DNA of 5,234 nt from Planctomycetota bacterium (GTDB lineage Bacteria; Planctomycetota; Brocadiia; JAJRTI01), in NCBI GenBank assembly GCA_024278415.1, contig JAJRTI010000830.1, forward strand, positions 1 through 5,234, in the 5' to 3' direction. Of the stretch, positions 1-5,186 are shown piece by piece (position 1 is the stretch's first letter; every line of letters starts with the position of its first letter). Below the pieces are notes generated by a model, which worked only from the letters and a program-made list of their open reading frames with translations, was not told the DNA's origin and made no database searches. The translations under genes and the position numbers were made by a program.

Positions 1-480
1 CAACTCCGGCTGCAACTCCTCCCGGCCATCAAGCGGCAGGTTTGCAATCAGCGGGCAACTCGAATGCCCCACCGCGCTGCAAAACACGTCAGGGAACTTC
101 ATCCCTAGCTTCAGCGCGCCGTACCCGCCCATGGACAGCCCCTCGATCGCACGCCCATCCCGGCTCGCCTTTGTGTGGAAGAAGCGATCGACGAAACCGA
201 TCACGTCCTGGATGATGTGCGACTCGTACGCCGGGCCGTCGACCGCGTCGCAATAGAAGCTGCGGCCGCCGTCGGGCATGACGATGATGAGCGGCAGGTC
301 CGCCGCGTAGCGCTCGATGCTCGTGCGGCGTTGCCAGATCGTGTGGTCATCCGAAAGGCCGTGCAGGAGATACAGCACCGGATACGGCCCCGGCGCGGCC
401 TGCCGGTCGGGCAGCAGCACGTTCATCGAGCACGCCTTTTGGATCGCGTCGCTGTGGAAATGAATGGTCGTGAACGCCAT
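1..480 (-). CDS. Esterase D/tributyrin esterase-like alpha/beta hydrolase (partial, N-terminal part)
   Basis: The minus strand reads without a stop from an ATG at 480 to the window edge, giving the first 160 residues of an alpha/beta hydrolase. It begins MAFTTIHFHSDA and resembles the putative esterase family PF00756 (esterase D, S-formylglutathione hydrolase, tributyrin esterase EstA), which hydrolyses short-chain carboxylic esters. Visible landmarks are the oxyanion-hole segment LLHGLSDD (residues 38-45), the strand LPLIIVMPDGG (62-72) and the nucleophile elbow GLSMGG (114-119) with catalytic Ser116. The acid and histidine of the triad would lie in the missing C-terminal part. Family members are usually about 250-280 residues, so roughly 100 are off the edge. 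There is no signal peptide, so it is probably cytoplasmic. AAAGGA lies 9 nt before the ATG and supports this start. It is transcribed away from the secreted propeller gene. The fold is secure; the substrate is unknown. Confidence 0.9.
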   Translation of the reverse strand, partial: MAFTTIHFHSDAIQKACSMNVLLPDRQAAPGPYPVLYLLHGLSDDHTIWQRRTSIERYAADLPLIIVMPDGGRSFYCDAVDGPAYESHIIQDVIGFVDRFFHTKASRDGRAIEGLSMGGYGALKLGMKFPDVFCSAVGHSSCPLIANLPLDGREELQPEL

Positions 481-482
481 GC

Positions 483-497
483 CGAAAGTTCCTTTCG
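483..497 (-). promoter_or_regulatory. Hairpin containing the ribosome binding site of the esterase gene
   Basis: Immediately upstream of the esterase ATG (minus strand, 480) the sequence CGAAAG-GAA-CTTTCG is a perfect 6-bp stem with a 3-nt loop, ending 2 nt before the start codon. The probable Shine-Dalgarno AAAGGA spans the 5' arm and loop. The fold could partly hide the ribosome binding site, but a stem this short may arise by chance, and regulation is inference only. Confidence 0.35.
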
Positions 498-648
498 TCG
501 TCGAGGTTGGCCCCTTGCTGTCGTGTGGACGATCTTACCAAGCGGATCGAGGCGCGGCAAACACCCGCCCATCGCGCCGCGGCTTGCGCGGCCATGCAGG
601 GGCGAGTATGGTGCTCTTGCCCCGCTGTTCCCCCTAACCGATCACCAC

Positions 649-653
649 GAGGA
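649..653 (+). promoter_or_regulatory. Shine-Dalgarno GAGGA setting the start of the propeller gene
   Basis: GAGGA ends 7 nt before the ATG at 661. The codons after that ATG encode a clear signal peptide, so this site decides against an upstream in-frame ATG at 175, which would prepend 162 residues read antisense to the esterase gene. Confidence 0.7.
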
Positions 654-660
654 CCGCTTC

Positions 661-1620
661 ATGTTCTGGGCTCTGATCGCCATCTTGGTTGCGCTACCCT
701 GTGCGCTGGCCGCCGCGCCGGATCCAAGCTTCCAGATTCGCGTCACCGATGACCCGCCCGTGCGCTTCCCCGTCAATCGCTTCAGCGTGCGGCAGACCGC
801 CGCGATCTACTTCGCAGGCCGCCACTATGCGTACTGTGACGTCGTGCCGTGGGACAACCCGCGCCACCCGAACTCGTACAACACGTCCATCCACGCGTAC
901 TCCTCCGACGACGGCTTGCACTGGCGATACGAGCGTGAGGTGCTGCCCAAGGGCAAGCCTGGCGAATGGGACCACGGCGGCGTCGCCACTCCAAGCGCGT
1001 GTGTGGCCGGCGGCAAGATCCTGCTCGCCTACTCGGGCAGACAGCGCGCGGACGGGGGAGGCGAACGGTCGCTGGGCCTTGCCGAAGCGTCCCACCCTCT
1101 CAGCCCATTCGAGAAGAAGCGGGCGCCGATGCTCAAAGCCCAAGGCCACCTCGACGATCCCCAACTCGTCACGTGGCCGGGCGACGACGCACACGTCCTG
1201 CTCTATTTTCGTTGGGCCGCGGGCGCCAACGACTACCGCATCCAACTCGCCGAGAGCAAAGACGCCGGCAAGACGTGGAGCGATCCCGTAACCGTTCTCC
1301 AGTCTCACGATGCGATTCGAGCCATGGAGACCGTCGACGCGAAGTGGATTGACGGGCAGTTGATCTTGGCGCAGATCGAGCACTTCCACAAAGGCCCCCA
1401 CAAGGTCGCGCTCTACGCGTCGCTGGACGGCCGCTCGTTTGTCCCCTGCCGCAAAAAATACATCAACGACTACCTGAAGCTGCCCATGCAGTTCGCGTTC
1501 GGCCCCAACTTGGCGTTCATTCCTGAAGCCGATGGCCGCATCGGCAAGATCGCGTTGGCGGGGTTCACCGACGCGGCCGGGCATTACACGCAGTTCGTGT
1601 ATCGGCTCAGGGGCAAATGA
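661..1620 (+). CDS. Secreted Asp-box beta-propeller protein, sialidase/GH43-like
   Basis: The product is 319 residues. It starts with a hydrophobic signal peptide (MFWALIAILVALPCALAAA, residues 1-19), so it is exported. The mature part looks like a beta-propeller of the sialidase/neuraminidase or GH43/GH32 type. Two sequences match the Asp-box pattern S-x-D-x-G-x-x-W: SSDDGLHW (81-88) and SKDAGKTW (199-206). SLDGRSF (254-260) is a shortened third copy. HLDDPQLV (163-170) resembles the D-P motif at the start of GH43/GH32 blades. Such proteins bind or cleave glycans outside the cytoplasm; many planctomycete homologues are annotated only as sialidase family or exo-alpha-sialidase. I cannot place the Arg triad and Tyr/Glu pair of GH33, so activity is unproven. 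The start is set by the ribosome binding site at 649-653 and the signal peptide. The gene is divergent from the esterase and followed by a long spacer, so it is probably monocistronic. Confidence 0.82.
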   Translation: MFWALIAILVALPCALAAAPDPSFQIRVTDDPPVRFPVNRFSVRQTAAIYFAGRHYAYCDVVPWDNPRHPNSYNTSIHAYSSDDGLHWRYEREVLPKGKPGEWDHGGVATPSACVAGGKILLAYSGRQRADGGGERSLGLAEASHPLSPFEKKRAPMLKAQGHLDDPQLVTWPGDDAHVLLYFRWAAGANDYRIQLAESKDAGKTWSDPVTVLQSHDAIRAMETVDAKWIDGQLILAQIEHFHKGPHKVALYASLDGRSFVPCRKKYINDYLKLPMQFAFGPNLAFIPEADGRIGKIALAGFTDAAGHYTQFVYRLRGK

Positions 1621-1712
1621 GGCCCCCCTTCTTTCCAGTTCTTCGCTATTCTGCGTGGGTGATATGGCGCCCCTCCTCGTGCCTTCTGATGGGCCAGCCC
1701 GCGAAGGGGCGT

Positions 1713-1804
1713 AGGCCACGAAGACACCAGGCCGCACCAAGCAGATGCAATTCTGCATCATGTTCCTCTTCGTGCTCCTTTGTGCCTTGGTGTCTTTGTG
1801 GCCT
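1713..1804. repeat. Imperfect inverted repeat with periodic TTNGTG units
   Basis: The left arm at 1713-1732 (AGGCCACGAAGACACCAGGC) pairs with the right arm at 1784-1804 (GCCTTGGTGTCTTTGTGGCCT) with one G-U position and one bulged base. The 51-nt interior holds a small hairpin, GATGCA/TGCATC at 1744-1759. The right side is a run of near-identical hexamers: TTCGTG, TTTGTG, TTGGTG and TTTGTG at 1769, 1779, 1787 and 1795. From memory, sequences of the type CACAAAGACACCAAGGCAC recur between genes in many environmental bacteria, but I could not check this. There is no T-tract after the right arm, so it is not a standard intrinsic terminator. Confidence 0.7.
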
Positions 1805-1832
1805 CTGAGGCGGAGCTTCACCCCCGCGGAAT

Positions 1833-1855
1833 CGCGAGGCCCCCCTTTTCTCGCG
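1833..1855. repeat. Hairpin CGCGAG/CTCGCG with C/T-rich loop
   Basis: CGCGAG at 1833-1838 pairs perfectly with CTCGCG at 1850-1855 around an 11-nt loop, GCCCCCCTTTT. The T-run is in the loop rather than after the stem, so the plus strand would not make an intrinsic terminator. The role is unknown. Confidence 0.4.
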
Positions 1856-1962
1856 TCACCGAAATCACTATCATGCTCCCCTTCGTTTTATGAGGATCCC
1901 GGGGCGCAGGCTGCCGGCACACGGCCGACGCCGCGCCCAACACTTCATCGTTTGCCAACACT

Positions 1963-1968
1963 GGAGGA
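1963..1968 (+). promoter_or_regulatory. Strong Shine-Dalgarno GGAGGA setting a GTG start
   Basis: GGAGGA ends 5 nt before the GTG at 1974. It supports GTG over the in-frame ATG at 1890, which would add 28 residues (Arg- and His-rich) with no counterpart in the family. An ATG at 1969-1971 lies directly after the motif, but it is out of frame and closes after two codons. Confidence 0.8.
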
Positions 1969-1973
1969 ATGCC

Positions 1974-2849
1974 GTGAAGATTGGCGTGAGTTCGTATAGC
2001 TACAGCCGACTCGTGCGCACGGGCGAGATGTCCCAACTCGACGTGATTGCCAAGGCCAAAGAAATGGGATTCGACTCGATCGAGTTCTCGACCTTCCAAT
2101 TGCCTGAGGGCGAGACGCCCATGTCCTTCGCGCCCAAGGTCAGGGACGAGTGTGCGCGCGTCGGCCTCGACGTGACCAACTACACCATTGGCGCGGACTT
2201 CCTCAACGGCTCAGACGGCGATCTCGCGGCCGAGATCGAGCGCGTGAAGGAGGAAGTGAAAGTGGCCCAAGTGCTCGGCGCACCGGGCATGCGCCACGAC
2301 GCGACCCGCGGCTTCCTGCCGGACCACGTGGGCCCCAAGAGCTTCGACGCTGCGCTGCCCCGTCTCGTCGAAGGCTGCCGCGCAGTCACGGAGTTTGCCG
2401 AGGGCCTCGGCGTCAGGACCATGGTCGAGAACCACGGCTTCTTCTGCCAAGACAGCATCCGCGTGGAGAAGCTCGTGGCCGAGGTCGCGCACCCCAACTT
2501 CGGCGTGCTCATCGACATGGGCAACTTCCTTTGCGCGGACGACGACCCCGGCGAGGCCGTGGGCAGGCTGATCTCCTGCGCGTTCCACGTGCACGCGAAG
2601 GACTTCCACGTGCGCTCCGGCGACCGCGTCGATCCCGGCCCCGGCTGGATTCACACCCGCGGCGGCAACTACATCCGCGGCTCCATCATCGGCCACGGCG
2701 ACGTGCCCATCGTCCAGTGCCTGCGCATCATGAAGCGCGCCAACTTCCAAGGCGTGCTCTCCATCGAGTTCGAGGGCCTCGAAGAACCCATCAAGGGCAT
2801 CGAGATGGGCCTCGCAAACCTGCGCCGATTCACCGAGATGGTCGGCTAA
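1974..2849 (+). CDS. Sugar phosphate isomerase/epimerase, TIM-barrel (PF01261-type)
   Basis: This 291-residue protein starts at GTG (MKIGVSSYSYSRL) and fits the xylose isomerase-like TIM-barrel/AP endonuclease 2 superfamily, usually 270-300 residues. Members isomerise or epimerise sugars, keto-sugars or inositol derivatives using a divalent metal. Barrel landmarks occur in order: KIGVSSYSY (strand 1, 2-10), GFDSIEFST (strand 2, 32-40), VRTMVENHG (147-155), FGVLIDMGN (176-184), FHVHAKD (204-210), GHGDVP (240-245) and LSIEFEG (262-268). The likely metal ligands are Glu152, Asp181, His207 and Glu265, the usual Glu-Asp-His-Glu set of the superfamily, with His155 and His241 near the substrate. It lacks a signal peptide, so it is cytoplasmic. 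The family is heavily expanded in planctomycetes and relatives, and the substrate cannot be read from sequence. The next gene on the same strand begins 80 bp on, beyond two hairpins, so cotranscription is uncertain. Confidence 0.9.
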   Translation: MKIGVSSYSYSRLVRTGEMSQLDVIAKAKEMGFDSIEFSTFQLPEGETPMSFAPKVRDECARVGLDVTNYTIGADFLNGSDGDLAAEIERVKEEVKVAQVLGAPGMRHDATRGFLPDHVGPKSFDAALPRLVEGCRAVTEFAEGLGVRTMVENHGFFCQDSIRVEKLVAEVAHPNFGVLIDMGNFLCADDDPGEAVGRLISCAFHVHAKDFHVRSGDRVDPGPGWIHTRGGNYIRGSIIGHGDVPIVQCLRIMKRANFQGVLSIEFEGLEEPIKGIEMGLANLRRFTEMVG

Positions 2850-2854
2850 CGCAC

Positions 2855-2874
2855 CCGTGCCCTGGCGGGCACGG
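2855..2874. repeat. Hairpin, 8-bp stem with TGGC loop, after the isomerase gene
   Basis: CCGTGCCC (2855-2862) pairs perfectly with GGGCACGG (2867-2874) around a 4-nt loop, starting 5 nt after the isomerase stop codon. It is a stable stem at the right place to protect or end the transcript, but there is no T-tract after it. Confidence 0.65.
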
Positions 2875-2876
2875 CT

Positions 2877-2921
2877 ACGACCGCCCTCGGCTTCGCCATG
2901 TTCGCGGCCGGGGGCGGTCGT
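2877..2921. repeat. Long hairpin directly before the serine hydrolase start codon
   Basis: ACGACCGCCC (2877-2886) pairs perfectly with GGGCGGTCGT (2912-2921). The stem continues inward with T-G, four Watson-Crick pairs (CGGC at 2888-2891 with GCCG at 2907-2910) and T-G, giving about 16 pairs around a 13-nt loop. It ends 8 nt before the ATG at 2930. It could stall transcription from the isomerase gene, shield the start of the hydrolase gene, or be a dispersed palindromic repeat. No T-tract follows. Confidence 0.65.
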
Positions 2922-2929
2922 GCTCCATT

Positions 2930-4183
2930 ATGTATTTCCGTCTCACCCATCCTTCCGCCTTCGCGCTCGCCATGGTCTTGGCCGCGTGGGTCGCCGCGTG
3001 GGGCGAGCCCGCGCCTCTCCCTCGCGGCGACTGGGTTGCGCACGGCTTCCCAGCCAAGGCCCGGGACGCGCTGCGCAAACATCTGCGCGACAGCGTCGAG
3101 CGCGGGGAGGTGCCGGGCGGGTCGCTGCTGCTCATGCACAAGGGCGAAGTCATCTTCCGCGAGGGCTTCGGGTATGCGCACATCAAGCGCAAGCGCCCTT
3201 TCACGGCCGACGCGCCCTGCCGCATCGCGTCGCTGTCCAAGCCCATCATCGCCACGCTCATCGTGAAACTCGCGGCTCAGGGCACACTCGATCTCGACAA
3301 ACCCATCGACGCGTATCTGCCGGTGATGGAGGCCCTCCGCCTGAAGTCAGGTGAACCTCCGGCGCACCAGCCGACGCTCCGCCAGTGCCTGAAGCACACG
3401 GCTGGTTTCCTGTCCGACTACGAGCCCGGGGGCCGGCCTTGGCTTCGGCTCAAAGGGAAGGGCCTCACGCTCGCACAGGTGGTCGAGCGCGAAGCCCACA
3501 TGCCCATGGCACGCAACCCGGGCAAGCGCTTCGCCTACAGCGGCATCGGCTACGACGTCGCGGGCCGCATCGTCGAGGTCGCCACCCAGCGCGCGCTCAA
3601 CAACGTGCTGCGAGACGAGATCTGCAAGCCGCTGGGCATGACGCACACGACCTACTACCCCGACGCCGCAACTCGGGCACAAATCCCCAGCTTCTACTGG
3701 TTGTGGCGGTCGGACGGCAAGTTCCGTCGCCGACTCAATCGGCCGCCAGTGCAGGAGGGACATTACATTTCGGTCGGCGGCGGGATCACGTCCACCCTCG
3801 ACGACCTCGCGCGGTTCCTTTTGATGCACCAGAACGAAGGCCGCTGCAACGGAACCCCGTTCATCCCGCGGGACGCGCTGCACGAGATGTATCGCCGGCG
3901 CCGGCCGGGCCCGTACTACGGCCTGGGCTTCACGCTTGGGCCGGCCGCGGCCGACGGGCTCGCCGCGTGGATCTACCATAGCGGATCGTCCGGCACGCAA
4001 CTTTGGCTCGAGCGGCGACACCACGTGATCGGCGTGTTCTTCACGCAACACCGCATGAGCGCGGGCAAGAAGATGCCGGAGTCAGAGAAGAAGATCCCCA
4101 AAGGTGCATCGTCGTGGCAGAAGCTCACGAAGAAGCGATACATAGACCCGGTGCTGGGATGGACGGCGAAGAGCAAACGGTGA
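2930..4183 (+). CDS. Exported beta-lactamase-family serine hydrolase (class C/PBP4*/EstB type, PF00144)
   Basis: The product is 417 residues. An N-terminal export signal (basic start MYFRLTHPS, hydrophobic core 10-24) places it outside the cytoplasm. The catalytic S-x-x-K motif is in RIASLSKPI, with nucleophile Ser101 and Lys104. The Tyr motif is FAYSGIGYDVAGR, with Tyr203 and YSG where class C enzymes have YxN. The third motif is YHSGSSG (349-355), with His350-x-Gly352 in place of KTG. VGGGITSTLDDLARF (282-296) is a typical family segment. Relatives include esterases, D-aminopeptidases, DD-peptidases and class C beta-lactamases; here an esterase or peptidase role is likelier than antibiotic resistance. 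The C-terminal 38 residues are Lys-rich and lie outside the core fold. The ATG at 2930 has no good Shine-Dalgarno, only G-rich sequence inside the upstream hairpin. An ATG at 2972 would cut the signal peptide short. The open frame continues upstream to 2150, but there it overlaps the isomerase gene out of frame and is spurious. Confidence 0.88.
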   Translation: MYFRLTHPSAFALAMVLAAWVAAWGEPAPLPRGDWVAHGFPAKARDALRKHLRDSVERGEVPGGSLLLMHKGEVIFREGFGYAHIKRKRPFTADAPCRIASLSKPIIATLIVKLAAQGTLDLDKPIDAYLPVMEALRLKSGEPPAHQPTLRQCLKHTAGFLSDYEPGGRPWLRLKGKGLTLAQVVEREAHMPMARNPGKRFAYSGIGYDVAGRIVEVATQRALNNVLRDEICKPLGMTHTTYYPDAATRAQIPSFYWLWRSDGKFRRRLNRPPVQEGHYISVGGGITSTLDDLARFLLMHQNEGRCNGTPFIPRDALHEMYRRRRPGPYYGLGFTLGPAAADGLAAWIYHSGSSGTQLWLERRHHVIGVFFTQHRMSAGKKMPESEKKIPKGASSWQKLTKKRYIDPVLGWTAKSKR

Positions 4184-4201
4184 CACGCGGGGATGTGTGG
4201 G
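4184..4201. other. 18-bp convergent gap without a clear terminator
   Basis: The stop codons of the serine hydrolase (4181-4183) and the exchanger (complement of 4202-4204) face each other across 18 bp. Only a weak 5-bp stem with one G-T pair (ACACG at 4183-4187 with TGTGT at 4194-4198) is present. The two transcripts probably overlap at their 3' ends. Confidence 0.4.
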
Positions 4202-5011
4202 TCAGAGCAGCTCCAGCACGACCACGCCAATCGGCAGGATAATGCCCAGGTTCCCCATGTTCGACGCGATGAGCGCGTCGAGCGTCTCTTGCGTGTCGTG
4301 CGCCAGGTGCAGGGTGCCCCTGCGTTTGTGGCCGGCGAACACCGCGAAGAAGGAACTCATCTCCGGCACGGAGGTCACGAACCCGAGAATCCACCCCACC
4401 AGCCAAGCCGGCACGCCAATCTGCTGCACCAGTTCGCCGGCCGCCTTCCCCAGCAGATTCCCGCACACACCGATCACGACGATACCGGCAACCAAGCACG
4501 CCAGACACCCAGCCAAGCTCCCGGCCGGTCCAGCCTCACCCTCTTCCGAGTTGTCGCTCTTGCGATTCATCATGTGGTCGACCACCTTGTACACTGCAAA
4601 CAGCCCGAACAAGCCGAAGGCGACAGGGAGCCCCAGAACGACGTGGGCGCACTGCAACACAATGGGAATCGCCACCGACAGAACGCCAAAGGCCAGTTCG
4701 TCGATGAACGCGCGCCGGGCCAGGTCGAGGTGTTGCCGGTAGAAGATCACCGCGGACAGGAACACGATCCAGTTGATGATGTTCGACGATGCGATGTTCC
4801 AGAACCCGGCCTCGAACACTCCCGCCCACGCGGCCGACACCACGACCACCAACTCAGGCACGCTCGTCGCGTAGCCCAGCAACTGCCCTTTCGTCTTGCT
4901 GCTCAGGCACATGCGCGTCGCCACCATGTCTAGTCCAGGCAGCAAGAGCCAGCGCACCGCCGCAACCGTGGCGCCCGCGTAGAGAGCAAGAACAAGCAGT
5001 TGTGTCGGCAT
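4202..5011 (-). CDS. CaCA-family sodium/calcium exchanger homologue with a short C-terminus
   Basis: This 269-residue integral membrane protein has two internal repeats diagnostic of the cation/Ca2+ antiporter (CaCA) superfamily. Alpha-1 is GYATSVPE (46-53) followed by NIASSNIIN (72-80). Alpha-2 is GFVTSVPE (210-217) followed by LIASNMGN (247-254). Glu53 and Glu217 correspond to the acidic residues that bind the cation in this family. Predicted helices by eye are about 3-24, 43-63, 70-91, 105-125, 127-146, 164-184, 200-226 and 246-268, with an acidic loop (RKSDNSEEGEAG, 150-161) between the halves. Typical prokaryotic members (YrbG, NCX_Mj) have about 300-330 residues and ten helices, two of them after alpha-2. 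Here the protein ends right after the second alpha-2 helix. The frame downstream of the stop shows no lost hydrophobic segment. Exchange of Na+ or H+ for Ca2+ is the likely role but is not proven. The ATG at 5011 has only a weak GAG upstream. Transcription is convergent with the serine hydrolase. Confidence 0.85.
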   Translation of the reverse strand: MPTQLLVLALYAGATVAAVRWLLLPGLDMVATRMCLSSKTKGQLLGYATSVPELVVVVSAAWAGVFEAGFWNIASSNIINWIVFLSAVIFYRQHLDLARRAFIDELAFGVLSVAIPIVLQCAHVVLGLPVAFGLFGLFAVYKVVDHMMNRKSDNSEEGEAGPAGSLAGCLACLVAGIVVIGVCGNLLGKAAGELVQQIGVPAWLVGWILGFVTSVPEMSSFFAVFAGHKRRGTLHLAHDTQETLDALIASNMGNLGIILPIGVVVLELL

Positions 5012-5093
5012 GAATCACGTCTCGGATCAGAGCGACGGTAACATTTCAGCCAAGTGCCACAATCGCCGGGCTTTGGACATCACGCCCTTTGCA

Positions 5094-5125
5094 GGATTAC
5101 GCTTCAACCAACGGAAGCGCAATCC
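5094..5125. repeat. Hairpin 1 of three: GGATT-A-CGCTTC / GAAGCG-C-AATCC
   Basis: GGATT and CGCTTC (5094-5098, 5100-5105) pair with AATCC and GAAGCG (5121-5125, 5114-5119) around an 8-nt loop. There are eleven pairs with one A/C mismatch. The next hairpin begins 2 nt later. Confidence 0.65.
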
Positions 5126-5126
5126 C

Positions 5127-5143
5127 GAAGCCCAACGGGCTTC
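5127..5143. repeat. Hairpin 2 of three: GAAGCCC-AAC-GGGCTTC
   Basis: This is a perfect 7-bp stem with a 3-nt loop between the other two hairpins. On the plus strand it is followed by TGTCTTCTAG, which is only moderately T-rich, so a terminator for plus-strand transcription is conceivable but weak. Confidence 0.65.
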
Positions 5144-5153
5144 TGTCTTCTAG

Positions 5154-5186
5154 CCCAGGGTTGCGGACGCAGTCCGCTACCCTGGG
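5154..5186. repeat. Hairpin 3 of three: long palindrome CCCAGGGT-T-GCGGAC / GTCCGC-T-ACCCTGGG
   Basis: Fourteen pairs (8 + 6) are broken by a single T-T mismatch around a 3-nt GCA loop, making a 33-nt near-perfect palindrome. Symmetry at this length is well beyond chance. From memory, the CCCAGGGTTGCGGAC...CCCTGGG motif is dispersed between genes of planctomycete-like genomes; this is unchecked. Confidence 0.75.

Larger units (their letters stand above)
481..660. other. Divergent intergenic region between esterase and propeller gene
   Basis: This 180-bp spacer separates two divergently transcribed genes and must hold or lie near both promoters. I find a ribosome binding site at each end but no convincing -35/-10 pair. 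The best plus-strand candidate, TTGCTG at 515-520 and TACCAA at 536-541 with 15-nt spacing, is too weak to call. Longer reading frames pass through this stretch in both directions, but they lack Shine-Dalgarno support at their starts and are antisense or out of frame to the real genes. Confidence 0.5.
1621..1973. other. 353-bp intergenic region with palindromic sequence, no supported gene
   Basis: I find no credible coding sequence here. Short frames that cross the region start inside inverted repeats and have unnatural composition. For example, the minus-strand frame entering at 1821 reads KLRLRGHKDTKAQRSTKR, a translation of the repeat itself. The contents are an imperfect inverted repeat (1713-1804), a hairpin (1833-1855) and a 12-nt direct repeat (1619-1630, 1836-1847). 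A further 7-bp inverted repeat, CGCCCCT at 1668-1674 and AGGGGCG at 1705-1711, has a 30-nt loop and is less convincing. The promoter of the isomerase gene should lie in the last 100 bp, but no consensus is obvious. Confidence 0.6.

Noticed and set aside
175..660. Upstream extension of the propeller gene from an ATG at 175
   Set aside because: It is antisense to the esterase gene and would bury the signal peptide in the middle of the protein. The Shine-Dalgarno at 649-653 supports ATG 661.
694..1821. Long open frame of 375 codons on the minus strand opposite the propeller gene
   Set aside because: It mirrors the codon structure of the real plus-strand gene, starts inside the inverted repeat with repeat-derived sequence, has no Shine-Dalgarno and shows no family motif.
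1833..1855. Intrinsic terminator for the propeller gene
   Set aside because: The T-run lies in the loop, not after the stem, and the hairpin is more than 200 bp from the stop codon.
2150..2929. 780-bp upstream extension of the serine hydrolase frame, overlapping the isomerase gene
   Set aside because: It is out of frame with a clearly real TIM-barrel gene and encodes Arg/Pro/His-rich sequence typical of shadow frames. The signal peptide beginning at 2930 marks the true start.
5127..5186. Integron attC-like site (GCCCAAC resembles RYYYAAC)
   Set aside because: There is no matching GTTRRRY partner at the proper distance (GTTGCGG does not fit), no second attC and no integrase. The match falls out of the hairpin sequence itself.
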